A DNA stretch of 23,910 bases from Bacillota bacterium (GTDB lineage Bacteria; Bacillota_E; RBS10-35; JAJYVN01): contig JAJZWQ010000030.1 of NCBI GenBank assembly GCA_021846605.1, positions 1 to 23,910 of the forward strand. Direction: 5' to 3'. Each line of letters opens with the position of its first letter. The first letter of the stretch is position 1. Of the stretch, positions 1-9,099 are shown piece by piece. Under the pieces are notes generated by a model, which worked only from the letters and a program-made list of their open reading frames with translations, ran no database searches and was not told where the DNA came from. The translations under genes were made by a program, and so were the position numbers.

Positions 1-401
1 ATCGCGGCGACCAACATCGGTCGCCGGGGCGCCGTCATGCGCCCGCACGCCACGCCCGCGCAAGCGGGGTGATTGGCAAGCCGTCGTCTTATAGGCGACG
101 GTCATGACTTCCGGCCGCTCCAACTGGAAGCGGTCTTCGGCGCGCCGGGGATCCCCACTTCCGTTTCGCGCCGCCCACACCTTCTGGCGCTGGTCCTCGG
201 CACAGCGCGTCACACCGGCTCTTCCCCGACAACCGGCCATGCCGAAGCCGCGCGTGGGCCTGGCGCACCACGTGGAGGGCACGACCAAGCCGACCCTCTT
301 CCCGGAACACCCGCAGCGCCAGGGCGAGGGATGGGTGCGGGGCGATGGGGGGCCGGCACGGCCCACGGGGGGCGCGTGCCGGCCGGAAAGGGGCACGAGA
401 C
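1..401. other. Intergenic or degraded region, no supported gene
   Basis: No reading frame here looks like a real protein: the open frames in several registers are Arg/Pro/Gly-rich products of high GC. A small hairpin (CCGTCG at 81-86 pairing with CGACGG at 96-101, loop of nine) and the stronger hairpin at 351-384 are the only structures I can point to. A minus-strand frame beginning at 105 opens with MTVAYKT, which faintly recalls the start of some TnpB-type transposases, but it loses any resemblance after that and is not called. Confidence 0.5.
351..384 (-). terminator. Strong GC hairpin behind pepF
   Basis: A perfect 10-bp inverted repeat (GGCCGGCACG at 351-360, CGTGCCGGCC at 375-384) with a 14-base loop lies 17 bases past the pepF stop codon. 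Its position suggests the end of the phosphate/pepF transcript. There is no T-run on either side, so it is not a classical intrinsic terminator; it may act in factor-dependent termination or protect a 3' end. The structure is seen; the role is inferred. Confidence 0.5.
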
Positions 402-2261
402 TTACTCGATGAGTCCCTCGAGTTCGGTGACCAGCTGTCCGAAGACGGCCAGGGCGGCGTTCACGGGATCCGGCCGCTCCATGTCCACCCCGGCGCGGCG
501 CAGCAGATCCACCGGGTAGCGGGCGCTGCCGCCGCGCAGGAACTCCAGGTAGCGCTCGCAGGCCGGCGCCCCCTCGCCGCGGATGCCCGTGGCCAGCGCC
601 TGGGCCGCCGAGAATCCCGTCGCGTACTTGTACACGTAGAACGCCCGGTAGAAGTGCGGGATCCGCGCCCACTCCAGGTCGATCTCCGGGTCCACCTCGA
701 CCTCGGGGCCGTAGTAGGCCAGGTTGAGCTCGCGGTACACCGCGGACAGCGAGTCGGCAGTGAGGGCTTCGCCGCGCTCGGCCATGGCGTGAACGCGCTG
801 TTCGAACTCGGCGAACATCACCTGGCGGAACAGGGTGCCCCGGAACTCCTCCAGGTAGTGGTTGACCAGGTAGGCCCGCTGCCGCGGGTCGCGCGCCTCG
901 TGCAGGAGGTGGCCCATCAGCAGGGCCTCGTTGACCGTGCTGGCTACCTCGGCGACAAAGATGGAGTGGTGGGCGTAGGTGTAGGGCTGGGTCTCGTGCG
1001 TCAGGTGGCTGTGCAGCGCGTGCCCGAACTCGTGCGCGATGGTGAAGACGTGGTCGATGGTCCCCTGGTAGTTGAGCAGGACGAAGGGATGCACCCCATA
1101 CACGCCCCAGGAGTACGCGCCGCCGGTCTTGCCCTGGTTCTCATAGACGTCCACCCAACCGCCCGCGGTACCCTCGCGATACCGGCGCAGATAGTCCTCG
1201 CCCAGGGGGGCCAACCCTGCCTCGACATGGCGCAGGGCCGCATCGTAGGGGACGTGGGTCTGGGGCTCCTCCACCAGCCGCACATACAGGTCATACATGT
1301 GCAGGCGCTCCAGGCCCAGGGCCTTCCGCCGCAGGCGCAGGTAGCGGTGCAGCGCGGGCAGGTTGGCGTGGACGGCGGCGATCAGGTTCTCATAGACGGC
1401 CACCGGGATGTTGTCCGGGTCCAGGGCGGCCTCCAGGCACGAACCATACCGCCGCGCCCGGGCGTAGAACAGGTCGCGCTTGACCGCGCTGGCCAGGGTC
1501 GCGCCCAGGGTGTTGCGCTGTTTGGCGTACGTGGCGTACAGCGTGTGGAAGGCGTCGGCGCGGACGCGGCGGTCGCGGCTCTCCAGGAAGCGGACGAAGC
1601 GCCCCTTGGTCAGTTCCACCTCGCGCCCCGCCTCGTCGCGGACGGGCGGGAAGGTGAGGTCCGCGTCGTTCAGCATTCCGAAGATGACATCCGGCGCCTG
1701 GCCCACCTCCGACGAGCGCGCCAGCAGTTCCTCCTCCGCCGCGGACAGCACGTGCGGCTTGCTGCGCAACAGCTCGTCCAGCCGGTGCCCGTGGACGGCC
1801 AGCCCGGCGGCCTCGGCCGGCGGCGACTGCACCCAGGCCCGCAGGGTCTCCTCCGGCAGGGCCAGCAACTCCGGCTCCAGGTAGGCCCAGGCGCCATCGA
1901 TCTCCGCGGCCAGCGAGGCCACCCGGGCCGTCATGCCCTGGTAGCGGCTGACGCGGGTGTCCTCGTCGCTCTTCATGTGCGCGTAACCGAAGAGCAACTC
2001 CAGGGCCTCCCCCTGGGCGTCCCTGGCTTCCAGGGCGCCGAGCAGCATGGCGGGAGAGCCGCCCAACCGCCCGCGGAAGCCGGCCGCGCGGTCCACGCCG
2101 GATTGCAGGTCCGCGTAGGCGGCCTCCCAGGCGGCGTCGTCGGGGAAGATGTCCTGCAGGTGCCACAGGTGGGCGCGATCGATCTGGTCCCGGGGCGGCA
2201 GGGTCCCAGACAGCCCCGGGGTGGTCTCCGACTGGTGCAGCACGTCAGCCCGCACAGGCAT
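402..2261 (-). CDS. pepF: Oligoendopeptidase F, M3 family metallopeptidase
   Basis: Cytoplasmic zinc endopeptidase that cuts short peptides and recycles amino acids. The M3 zinc motif HEFGHALHS is at about residues 410-418 of 619, with the downstream glutamate in the EVASTVNEALL segment, and the length fits bacterial PepF (about 600). The N-terminal half is the usual helical lobe and there is no signal peptide. The start is uncertain. ATG at 2261 is used here, but a GGGAGGG run directly abuts it. GTG at 2255, six bases after that run, is an equally good start. GTG at 2270 has no clear ribosome-binding site. The gene lies 53 bases behind phoR on the same strand, so it may be co-transcribed with the phosphate operon, although its role is not phosphate-specific. 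A strong hairpin follows the stop. Family call is secure. Confidence 0.93.
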   Translation of the reverse strand: MPVRADVLHQSETTPGLSGTLPPRDQIDRAHLWHLQDIFPDDAAWEAAYADLQSGVDRAAGFRGRLGGSPAMLLGALEARDAQGEALELLFGYAHMKSDEDTRVSRYQGMTARVASLAAEIDGAWAYLEPELLALPEETLRAWVQSPPAEAAGLAVHGHRLDELLRSKPHVLSAAEEELLARSSEVGQAPDVIFGMLNDADLTFPPVRDEAGREVELTKGRFVRFLESRDRRVRADAFHTLYATYAKQRNTLGATLASAVKRDLFYARARRYGSCLEAALDPDNIPVAVYENLIAAVHANLPALHRYLRLRRKALGLERLHMYDLYVRLVEEPQTHVPYDAALRHVEAGLAPLGEDYLRRYREGTAGGWVDVYENQGKTGGAYSWGVYGVHPFVLLNYQGTIDHVFTIAHEFGHALHSHLTHETQPYTYAHHSIFVAEVASTVNEALLMGHLLHEARDPRQRAYLVNHYLEEFRGTLFRQVMFAEFEQRVHAMAERGEALTADSLSAVYRELNLAYYGPEVEVDPEIDLEWARIPHFYRAFYVYKYATGFSAAQALATGIRGEGAPACERYLEFLRGGSARYPVDLLRRAGVDMERPDPVNAALAVFGQLVTELEGLIE

Positions 2262-2314
2262 CCCTCCCACGGACGCGGCAGGATGGCCGCAGGGGGTAGT
2301 GTACCAGATCCGCC

Positions 2315-3594
2315 CTACTCCCCAGCCGACCGGGCGGGCAGCAGCAGCGTGAAGGTGCTGCCCGCCCCCGGCGTGCTGCGCACCTCCACGCGGCCGCCGT
2401 GCCCTTCCGCCGTGTGCTTGACGATGGCCAGCCCCAGGCCGGTGCCCCCAGTGTCGCGACTGCGCCCGGGATCCACGCGGTAGAAGCGCTCGAAGACCCG
2501 CGGCAGGGCCTCGGCCGGGATGCCGATCCCCGTGTCCTCCACGGAGACCGCCGCCATCCCGTCCCGCCGCTCCACCCGGACGCGCACCCGCCCGGAGGCC
2601 GGGGTATAGGTCAGGGCGTTGCGCACCAGGTTCTGCAGCGCCCGGCGCAGCTCCTCGACCCTCCCAGACACCGCCGCGTCGTCCCCCGGCAGGACCTCCA
2701 GGGCCACGCCGCGCTCAAGGGCGTAGACACCCTCCTGCGCCACCACCTCGCGCACAAGCTCCTCCACATGGACGGGGGTGGCCGGCGCCCAGCGCGGCGC
2801 CTCCAGTTGGGCCAGGGCCAAGAGGTCCCGCACCAGGGCGGCCATGCGCTCGGCCTCGCGCAGGATGTGCGCCGTAAACCGCCGGCGCTCGTCGGGCGAG
2901 AGTTCCTCCTCGGCCAGCGTCTCGGCATAGCCACGCACCGAGGTCAGGGGGGTCTGCAACTCGTGGGACACGTTGGCGACAAAGTCCCGGCGGATCTGGT
3001 CGCTGATCCGCTGGCTGGTGACGTCCTGCACCACCACCAGCGCGCCGGAGCCCGTCTCCCCCGCTCCGGGCGCCGGCTCCAGGGGCAGGATGCGCACCCG
3101 CCAGTGCCGCCGCTGGGGCCCCGGCGGGTCCAGGTCCGCCGCCTGGGACTGCCCGGTGGCCAGCGCCTCGGCCAGGGCCGCGTCCAGCCGCTCGTCCTGG
3201 AAGAGTTCGCGCTGGTGGCGCCCCTGCGCATGCAGTTGGGGCCAGAGGCGCTCGGCCGTGTCGTTGGCGAGCAGGACCCGTCCGGAGCCGTCCAAAAGGA
3301 CGATCCCCTCGGTCAGCCCCTGCATGACGGCGGCCATGCGGCGGCGCTCCTCCTCCGACCGCCGCCATTCGGCGCTGAACCAGGCCCGGAAGCGGTCCAG
3401 GTCGGCGGTCAGCCCGCTCCCCGGGGCCTGGGCATCGCGCCGCGCAAACCCCAACTCCACCGCCTGGTCCAAGAGCGCGCGCACCGGCTGGCGCAGGGCA
3501 GTGCCCTGGGCCAGCCGGGCCCGCCCGTGCAGGCGCCCGACCGCGTACCCCACTGCGGCCAGCCCCAGTCCGACGGGGACCGCCCAGAGCGCCG

Positions 3595-3598
<4 letters not shown>
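2315..3598 (-). CDS. phoR: Phosphate-sensing histidine kinase PhoR
   Basis: Membrane sensor kinase of the phosphate two-component system, 427 residues. One N-terminal membrane segment (about residues 3-20) is followed by a linker and a PAS-like domain (about 85-195). Next is a HisKA dimerisation domain with the phospho-accepting His212 in SHELQTPL. The C-terminal ATPase has an N box (NLVRNALTYTP), G1 (DTGIGIP), F box (FERFYRVD) and G2 (GGTGLGLAIVK). No large extracytoplasmic sensor domain is visible. This fits PhoR proteins that read phosphate status through PstSCAB and PhoU rather than binding phosphate directly (family knowledge). The ATG overlaps the phoP stop by four bases (ATGA), so translation is probably coupled. 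The specific name rests on the pst/phoU/phoP neighbours. Confidence 0.93.
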
Positions 3599-4310
<712 letters not shown>

Positions 4311-4311
<1 letters not shown>

Positions 4312-4970
4312 CAGTCGTTCAGCTCCGGTCGCAGGCCCGTGACCGCATAGATCACGGCTTCTGCCAGGTTTGTCGCGTGGTCCGCGATGCGTTCCAGGTG
4401 CGAGGCCACAAACAGCAGGTGGGTGCCCTGGTGCGCCGCGTCGGGCCGCTGGGTCATCAGGCCGATCAGATCGTTGAACACCCGCGAGAACAGGTGGTCG
4501 ACATCGTCGTCCAGCAGCACCAGGGCCCGCGCCGCCTCCACGTCCCGCCGCACGTAGGCGTCCACCGCCCGGGCCACCATCTCCTGGGCCAGTTCCGCCA
4601 TGCGTGGGATGTCCACCAGGGGCTTGACCAGGGTCTGCCCCTCCATGCGCACCGCCGCCTTGGCGATATCGGCGGCGTGGTCGGCGATCCGCTCCAAGTC
4701 GATCAGGATGCGGAGCGCCGCGCCGATGGCGCGCAGGTCCCCGGCCACCGGTTGCTGCAAGGCCAGCAGCAGCAGGCACTGTCGCTCCAGTTCCAGTTCG
4801 TCCTCGTCGATGGCCCGGTCCCCGGCGACGATCTCCCGCCCGGCGGCGGCGTCCATGCTGCCCAGGGCGGCGACCGCCCGGGCGATGACCCCCTTCACGC
4901 GCACCGCCAAGGCCACGATGTCCTGCTCCAGGGCCTGGATCTGGACCGGCAGGGGTCCATGGGTCGGCAT
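4311..4970 (-). CDS. phoU: Phosphate signalling regulator PhoU
   Basis: PhoU is a cytoplasmic helical-bundle protein that links the Pst transporter to PhoR and keeps the Pho regulon off when phosphate is plentiful. At 219 residues it has the family length and the two tandem three-helix repeats. Each repeat carries the metal-binding E/D-rich signature (LERIADHAADIAKA near residue 91 and LERIADHATNLAEA near residue 192). The ATG at 4970 has a GGGAGGGAGC ribosome-binding region about 10 bases upstream. It sits 22 bases after pstB and overlaps phoP by one base, placing it between transporter and two-component system as in many Gram-positive operons. Confidence 0.96.
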
Positions 4971-4992
4971 CTGCGGCTCCCTCCCCTCGGCG

Positions 4993-5769
4993 TCACGCGA
5001 AGCGGCCGGTCAGGTACGACTCGGTGCGGGGATCCCGGGGCTGGTGGAAGACCTCGGCCGTGGGTCCGGCCTCGATCAGGCGGCCCGCCAGGAAGAACGC
5101 CGTGCAGTCTGAAATGCGCGCCGCCTGGGGCAGGTTGTGGGTCACCAGCACGATGGTCAACCGCTCGGCCAGACCGCTCAGGGTCTCCTCGATCCGCCCG
5201 GTGGCCACCGGATCCACCGCAGCGGTGGGCTCGTCCAGCAGGATGACATCCGGGTCGACCGCCAGGGCGCGGGCGATCGCCAGCCGCTGCTGTTGCCCGC
5301 CGCTCAGTCCGGCCGCGGGCTGGCGCAGGCGGTCGCGCACCTCCTCCCAGAGGCCCGCGGCGCGCAGGCAGCGCTCCACCCGCTCGGCCAGTGCGGCACC
5401 CCCCTTCTCCAGGCGGTGCACCCGCGGGCCGTAGGCGACGTTGTCGAAGATGCTGGTCGGGAAGACCACCGGCCGCTGGAAGACCATGCCGATGCGCCGG
5501 CGCACCATGGTGGGATCCACATCCGGCGCGTAGATGTCCTGGTCGCGATAGAGCACCCGGCCCTCGGTGCGCATCCCCGGCACCCGGTCGTTCATGCGGT
5601 TCAAGCTGCGCAGAAACGTGGACTTGCCACACCCCGACGGGCCGATGATCGCCGTGATCCGGGCCTGCTCCACGGAGAACGTCACCCCGGCCAACACCCG
5701 CCGCGCGCCGTAGCGCACCCCGAAGTTCATGGCGGCCAGGATCGGAGCGGGGCCGGCCGCGCCGTTCAT
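4993..5769 (-). CDS. pstB: Phosphate ABC transporter ATP-binding protein PstB
   Basis: ATPase of the high-affinity phosphate importer, 258 residues. Visible motifs are Walker A GPSGCGKST (43-51), Q-loop Gln98 in VFQRP, signature LSGGQQQR (155-162), Walker B VILLDEP ending in Asp179-Glu180, and H-loop His211 in VTHNLPQA. The RSLNRMND segment after Walker A is characteristic of PstB rather than of general ABC ATPases. The ATG at 5769 overlaps the pstA stop by four bases (ATGA), with GGGGGAG just upstream. Confidence 0.97.
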   Translation of the reverse strand: MNGAAGPAPILAAMNFGVRYGARRVLAGVTFSVEQARITAIIGPSGCGKSTFLRSLNRMNDRVPGMRTEGRVLYRDQDIYAPDVDPTMVRRRIGMVFQRPVVFPTSIFDNVAYGPRVHRLEKGGAALAERVERCLRAAGLWEEVRDRLRQPAAGLSGGQQQRLAIARALAVDPDVILLDEPTAAVDPVATGRIEETLSGLAERLTIVLVTHNLPQAARISDCTAFFLAGRLIEAGPTAEVFHQPRDPRTESYLTGRFA

Positions 5770-6638
5770 CGCTCCCCCGCCTCCCCATGGGCCACGGCCC
5801 GCGCCGCCAGGTGCAGGAGGAGGACGGCAACCACCAGGAGGAGGGCCGCGGCGTAAGCCAGGGCGTGCGCGGGCGACAGCGGCCGCTGGATGAAGTTCCA
5901 GACGACGTAGGTCAGATAGCCGACCGGGGACCGCGTCAGGCGGGCCGCCGGCATGGCGGCGGCCCAGCCCGCCGTATAGAGCAGGGGGGCGGTCTCGCCC
6001 AGGGCGGTCCCCGACGCCAGCAGGATGCCGGCCACGATGCCGGGGCGGGCGGCGGGCAGCACAACCCGCCAGGCCGTTGCGGACGGATCCGCCCCCAGCG
6101 CCAGCGAGGCCTCGCGGAGTTCGTCGGAGACCGCCGAAACCGCGTAGTCCGTCGTGCGGAGGACGTAGGGCAGCATCAGCAGGGCCAGGGCCAGACCACC
6201 GGCCAGCGCCGAAAATCGCCAGCCCAGGCCCTGCACCAGGGCCACGAACCCGCCGTAGCCGACCACGATGGAGGGGACGCCGGCCAGCACGTCCGCGGCC
6301 AGACGCACCCCGCGCACCAGCGGCCCCCGGCCGCGCTCGGCCACGTAGGCGCCGGCCAGGACGCCCAGCGGAACGGCCACGACCACCCCCAGCCCGACCA
6401 GGAGGGCACTGCCGCTGATGGCGTTGGCTATCCCCCCCCCATGGACGCCGGCGACCTCCGTCAGGGTGGAGAGGCGTAGCGCGGGCAGCGCCCCGCGGAC
6501 GAGCAGCAGGGCCAGGTGCCCGAGCGGGAACAGGGCCAGCACCGCCGCCGCCCAGACCAGCCCCACCATCGTGGCATTCGCCGCGCGCCGGCGCACCGAG
6601 GCGCGCCCCACGCCGATGCCAGCCTCACGCGCGGTCAC
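5766..6638 (-). CDS. pstA: Phosphate ABC transporter permease PstA
   Basis: Inner-membrane permease of the phosphate importer, 290 residues with about six membrane segments. The cytoplasmic EAA loop (EASLALGADPSATAWRVVLP) that docks PstB is followed by the PstA-typical GTALGETAPLLYT. The open frame runs on to 7685, but that part is a shadow of pstC. The chosen start is GTG at 6638, which overlaps the pstC stop by four bases (GTGA). An internal ATG 24 codons later is possible but would begin directly at the first membrane helix. PstA forms a heterodimer with PstC. Confidence 0.93.
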   Translation of the reverse strand: MTAREAGIGVGRASVRRRAANATMVGLVWAAAVLALFPLGHLALLLVRGALPALRLSTLTEVAGVHGGGIANAISGSALLVGLGVVVAVPLGVLAGAYVAERGRGPLVRGVRLAADVLAGVPSIVVGYGGFVALVQGLGWRFSALAGGLALALLMLPYVLRTTDYAVSAVSDELREASLALGADPSATAWRVVLPAARPGIVAGILLASGTALGETAPLLYTAGWAAAMPAARLTRSPVGYLTYVVWNFIQRPLSPAHALAYAAALLLVVAVLLLHLAARAVAHGEAGER

Positions 6639-7573
6639 GACGGCCCCCCTCCCCACCCGGGCCGCAGGAGGGAGGCCACCCGAGACACCCCGCCGCCGAC
6701 GAGGGCGACGGCCAGGTGCACGGCGACGGCGACGAGCAGCAGGAGGAGCGCCAGTTCGGCGAGGACGTGGTAGGCCATGCCCCCGGCGCCCGCCGCGCGC
6801 AGGTCCACGATCAACGCGGAGGCCATGGTCGTCGTCGGGGTCCAGGCCGTCCCGGGCAGGAGGGGGCCCGAGCCGCTGACCATCAGCACGGCCATGGTCT
6901 CCCCCAGGGCCCGCCCCAGCGCCAACAGGACCCCCCCGACAATGCCCGGGGCGGCCCGCGGCAGGACCAGGTCCCGCAGGAGTTCCCAGTCCGTCAGGCC
7001 CAGGGCCCGCCCCTGGTCCCGCACCGCGGCCGGCACGCGCAACAGCGCGTCGCGGGCGACGGCCGCCACCAGTGGCACGATCATCGCCGCCAAAACGACG
7101 GAGGCGGCAAGCACCCCCTGCCCGGAGCCCACCGGGCCGCGGAAGAAGGGGATGAAGCCCAGCACGCGCGCCAGCGCGGGGCCGCCCCGGTGCTCCAGCC
7201 AGGGCACGACGGCGACGAAGCCCCACAGGCCGAACACCACTCCGGGCACGCCCGCGATCATCTCGACGCAGAAGCCCAGCGCCCGCGCGATGCGGCCCCG
7301 CGCCCGCTCCGCCAGGCAGATGGCGACGCCGATCCCGACGGGCACCGCCAGGACGAGGGCGCCCAGCGCGGTGAGCGCCGTACCGGCCACGAGGGTCAGC
7401 GCCCCGGAAATCCCCCCCGGGTTCCAAACCGCGCCGGTCAGGAAGCGCGCCCCCCCGGCGGCCACCGCCGGCCAAGCCGCCACGGCGAGGATGGCGAACA
7501 CCCCCAGCAGCGCCAGGGGTGCCAGGGCGGCGGCGAGGGCCGCCAGCGCGGGCCAGGGCCGGATCCGCAGCAC
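6635..7573 (-). CDS. pstC: Phosphate ABC transporter permease PstC
   Basis: Partner permease of PstA, 312 residues from the chosen start. It has six predicted membrane helices, an EAA loop containing RALGLTDWELLRDLVLP, and the PstC-typical GRALGETMAVLMV stretch. The start is uncertain: the open frame extends to a TTG at 7693, but the extra 40 residues are Arg/Pro/Gly-rich and unlike the family. GTG at 7573 gives a normal length and begins directly before the first membrane helix. Usually pstS, the periplasmic or lipoprotein phosphate binder, precedes this gene; here the next gene upstream is an unrelated VOC protein. The upstream 120-210 bases hold PHO-box-like repeats. Confidence 0.92.
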   Translation of the reverse strand: MLRIRPWPALAALAAALAPLALLGVFAILAVAAWPAVAAGGARFLTGAVWNPGGISGALTLVAGTALTALGALVLAVPVGIGVAICLAERARGRIARALGFCVEMIAGVPGVVFGLWGFVAVVPWLEHRGGPALARVLGFIPFFRGPVGSGQGVLAASVVLAAMIVPLVAAVARDALLRVPAAVRDQGRALGLTDWELLRDLVLPRAAPGIVGGVLLALGRALGETMAVLMVSGSGPLLPGTAWTPTTTMASALIVDLRAAGAGGMAYHVLAELALLLLLVAVAVHLAVALVGGGVSRVASLLRPGWGGGPS

Positions 7574-7761
7574 CTGCCGGCCCCCCCTCAGCGGTGGCGC
7601 CGGAGGCGCCGCTCCGGTCCCCGCGCCGCGCCGCGCCGTGGTCGGGTACCGCCTCCCACTGCCGCCGTGAGGGTTCAGCGCCCACCGACGCAAGGCCTTC
7701 CCCGCCTTCCCGCAGACGGCGGCAGTCTAGGTCCAGACGTCTCCCCCGAGGCGTAGACTTG

Positions 7762-7788
7762 GCGTAAGCGCGGTTAAGGTCCGGTGAA
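7762..7788 (-). promoter_or_regulatory. PHO-box-like direct repeats upstream of pstC
   Basis: On the minus strand three related hexamers follow each other: TTCACC (7788-7783), TTAACC (7777-7772) and TTACGC (7767-7762), with starts 11 and 10 bases apart. Bacillus PhoP binds TT(A/T/C)ACA-like hexamers at 11-bp spacing, and actinobacterial PhoP binds GTTCACC-type 11-bp repeats. The match in motif, spacing, strand and position before the pst operon supports a PhoP site. A possible -10 (TAGACT, 7729-7724) lies about 32 bases downstream, but no convincing core promoter is seen. Confidence 0.5.
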
Positions 7789-7821
7789 TGCCGCGCGCGG
7801 CACCGCCGGAGCCTGGGGCCG

Positions 7822-8319
7822 TCACTCGACGACGGCGGCCTCGCCCGCGCGCAGCAGGGCCCGCAGGTCCAGGGGCGCCGTCCCCATGGCCAGTTCCCCG
7901 GAGGGCGTCCTGGGCCAGCCGTCGCGGGGCCGGTCCCAATACAGTTCCAGGCCGTTGCCGTCCGGATCGTGCAGGTACAACGCCTCGCTCACCCCGTGGT
8001 CGGCCGCCCCGTCCAACTGGACGCCGTGGGCCAACAGACGCGCCAACGCCCGACCCAGCGCCGGCCGGTCCGGGTACAACAGCGCGAAGTGGTAGAGTCC
8101 GGTGCTGCCCGGTGCCGGCGGCACCCCGCCGCGCGACTCCCAGGTGTTGAGCCCCAGATGGTGGTGATAGCCCCCCGCCGAGAGGAACGCCGCCTGATCG
8201 CCCCAGCGCTGCGTCACCCCCAAGCCCAGCACATCCCGGTAGAAGCCGATGGCCCGGTCCAGGTCGGCCACCCGCAGGTGCACATGGCCGATGCCCACGC
8301 GCGCGTCGATCGCCTCCAC
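7822..8319 (-). CDS. Glyoxalase / extradiol-dioxygenase-fold (VOC) protein
   Basis: A 165-residue metalloenzyme of the vicinal oxygen chelate superfamily. The first beta-alpha-beta-beta-beta module contains GHVHLRVADLDRAIGFYRDVLGL; the second contains GLYHFALLYPDRPALGRALARL and ends in HDPDGNGLELYWDRP. Candidate metal ligands are the histidine in GHVHL, the histidine in LYHFAL and the glutamate in LELYWD. The pattern resembles the N-terminal half of CatE-type catechol 2,3-dioxygenases, but the protein is only about half their length, so the substrate is unknown. The start is GTG at 8319, 30 bases after the HAD gene, with a G-rich stretch upstream but no clean Shine-Dalgarno. It is probably co-transcribed with the HAD phosphatase. 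Confidence 0.85.
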   Translation of the reverse strand: MEAIDARVGIGHVHLRVADLDRAIGFYRDVLGLGVTQRWGDQAAFLSAGGYHHHLGLNTWESRGGVPPAPGSTGLYHFALLYPDRPALGRALARLLAHGVQLDGAADHGVSEALYLHDPDGNGLELYWDRPRDGWPRTPSGELAMGTAPLDLRALLRAGEAAVVE

Positions 8320-8349
8320 GCCTGTCCGCCCCCCTGGTCCAGCATGCGC

Positions 8350-9099
8350 TCAGGCGCCAAGGCCCGCAAGCCGCGGGAGCCCGGCCACGGTGGCCAGCAC
8401 GGCGTCCGGACAGCCCCGCCCCTCCCAGGCCCCTCCCACGTACACCCCGCCCAAACCGGCGGCCTGGGCGCCGAGGACGTCGGCCTCGGGATCGTCGCCC
8501 ACCATCGCCACCTCCGACGGGCGCAGACCCAGGGCCAGGACCCCCTGGCCGAAGAAGGGCGCGGCGGGTTTCCCCACCAGGATGGCACGGATGTCGGCCG
8601 CATACTCCAGGGCGGCCACCACGGCGCCGATGTCCACCGCGGGGCCCCGCGGCGTGGCGAACCAGCGGTTGCGGGCCATGGCGACCAGGTCCGCCCCGGC
8701 GCGCAGGGCGCGGAAGGCCCGGTTCATCGCCGCACGCGTAAAGGCCAGGTCGGTGTCCCCCACCACGACATGGGCGGCATCCTCGCCCGCCTCGGGGAGC
8801 CCCGCCAGGTCGGCGCGCGCCGAGGGGGAGGCCAGGATGAGGCTGGCGCCGCCGACCTCCCGCAGGTAGGCGGCGGTCGCCGTGGTGGCCGTGAGGATCT
8901 CCGCGGGAACGACGGGCAGGCCCATGGCCGCCAGGTCGGCGGCCAGGGCGGCGCGGCTGCGACTGCTGGTGTTGGAGAGCAGGCGGAAGGGGACCTCCCC
9001 GGCGCGCAGGGTCGCCAGGGCCTGGCTGGCGCCGGGCACCGCCTGCGGCCCGACGCGCAGCACCCCGCCGACATCGATGAGAAAACCCTGCCAGGCCAT
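8350..9099 (-). CDS. HAD-superfamily class IIA hydrolase, HDHD2/LHPP-like
   Basis: A 249-residue haloacid dehalogenase-type phosphatase with a class IIA cap. Motif I is IDVGGVL with nucleophile Asp9; the second Asp of the usual DxD is Gly11. Motif II is LLSNTSS (41-46), motif III Lys177 in LVGKP, and motif IV VGDDPEADVLGA (about 200-211). The region from AMNRAF to LEYAAD aligns by eye with the HDHD2/LHPP group, in which the second motif I aspartate is also replaced (Ser in those). The substrate is unknown; that group acts on small phosphates, pyrophosphate or phospho-amino acids. ATG at 9099 has GGGGGGAAG upstream. It lies 30 bases before the VOC gene. Confidence 0.88.
   Translation of the reverse strand: MAWQGFLIDVGGVLRVGPQAVPGASQALATLRAGEVPFRLLSNTSSRSRAALAADLAAMGLPVVPAEILTATTATAAYLREVGGASLILASPSARADLAGLPEAGEDAAHVVVGDTDLAFTRAAMNRAFRALRAGADLVAMARNRWFATPRGPAVDIGAVVAALEYAADIRAILVGKPAAPFFGQGVLALGLRPSEVAMVGDDPEADVLGAQAAGLGGVYVGGAWEGRGCPDAVLATVAGLPRLAGLGA

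Noticed and set aside
1..105. Minus frame starting MTVAYKT, like the start of some TnpB proteins
   Set aside because: Only six or seven residues match and the following sequence shows nothing of the family in any frame.
345..2483. Plus-strand open frame of 712 codons opposite pepF
   Set aside because: Antisense shadow of a clear M3 peptidase; composition is Gly/Arg/Gln/Val-rich with no domain.
7790..7801. 12-bp GC palindrome between the VOC gene and the PHO-like repeats as a terminator
   Set aside because: It has no loop and no T-run; alternating GC palindromes of this size are expected by chance here.
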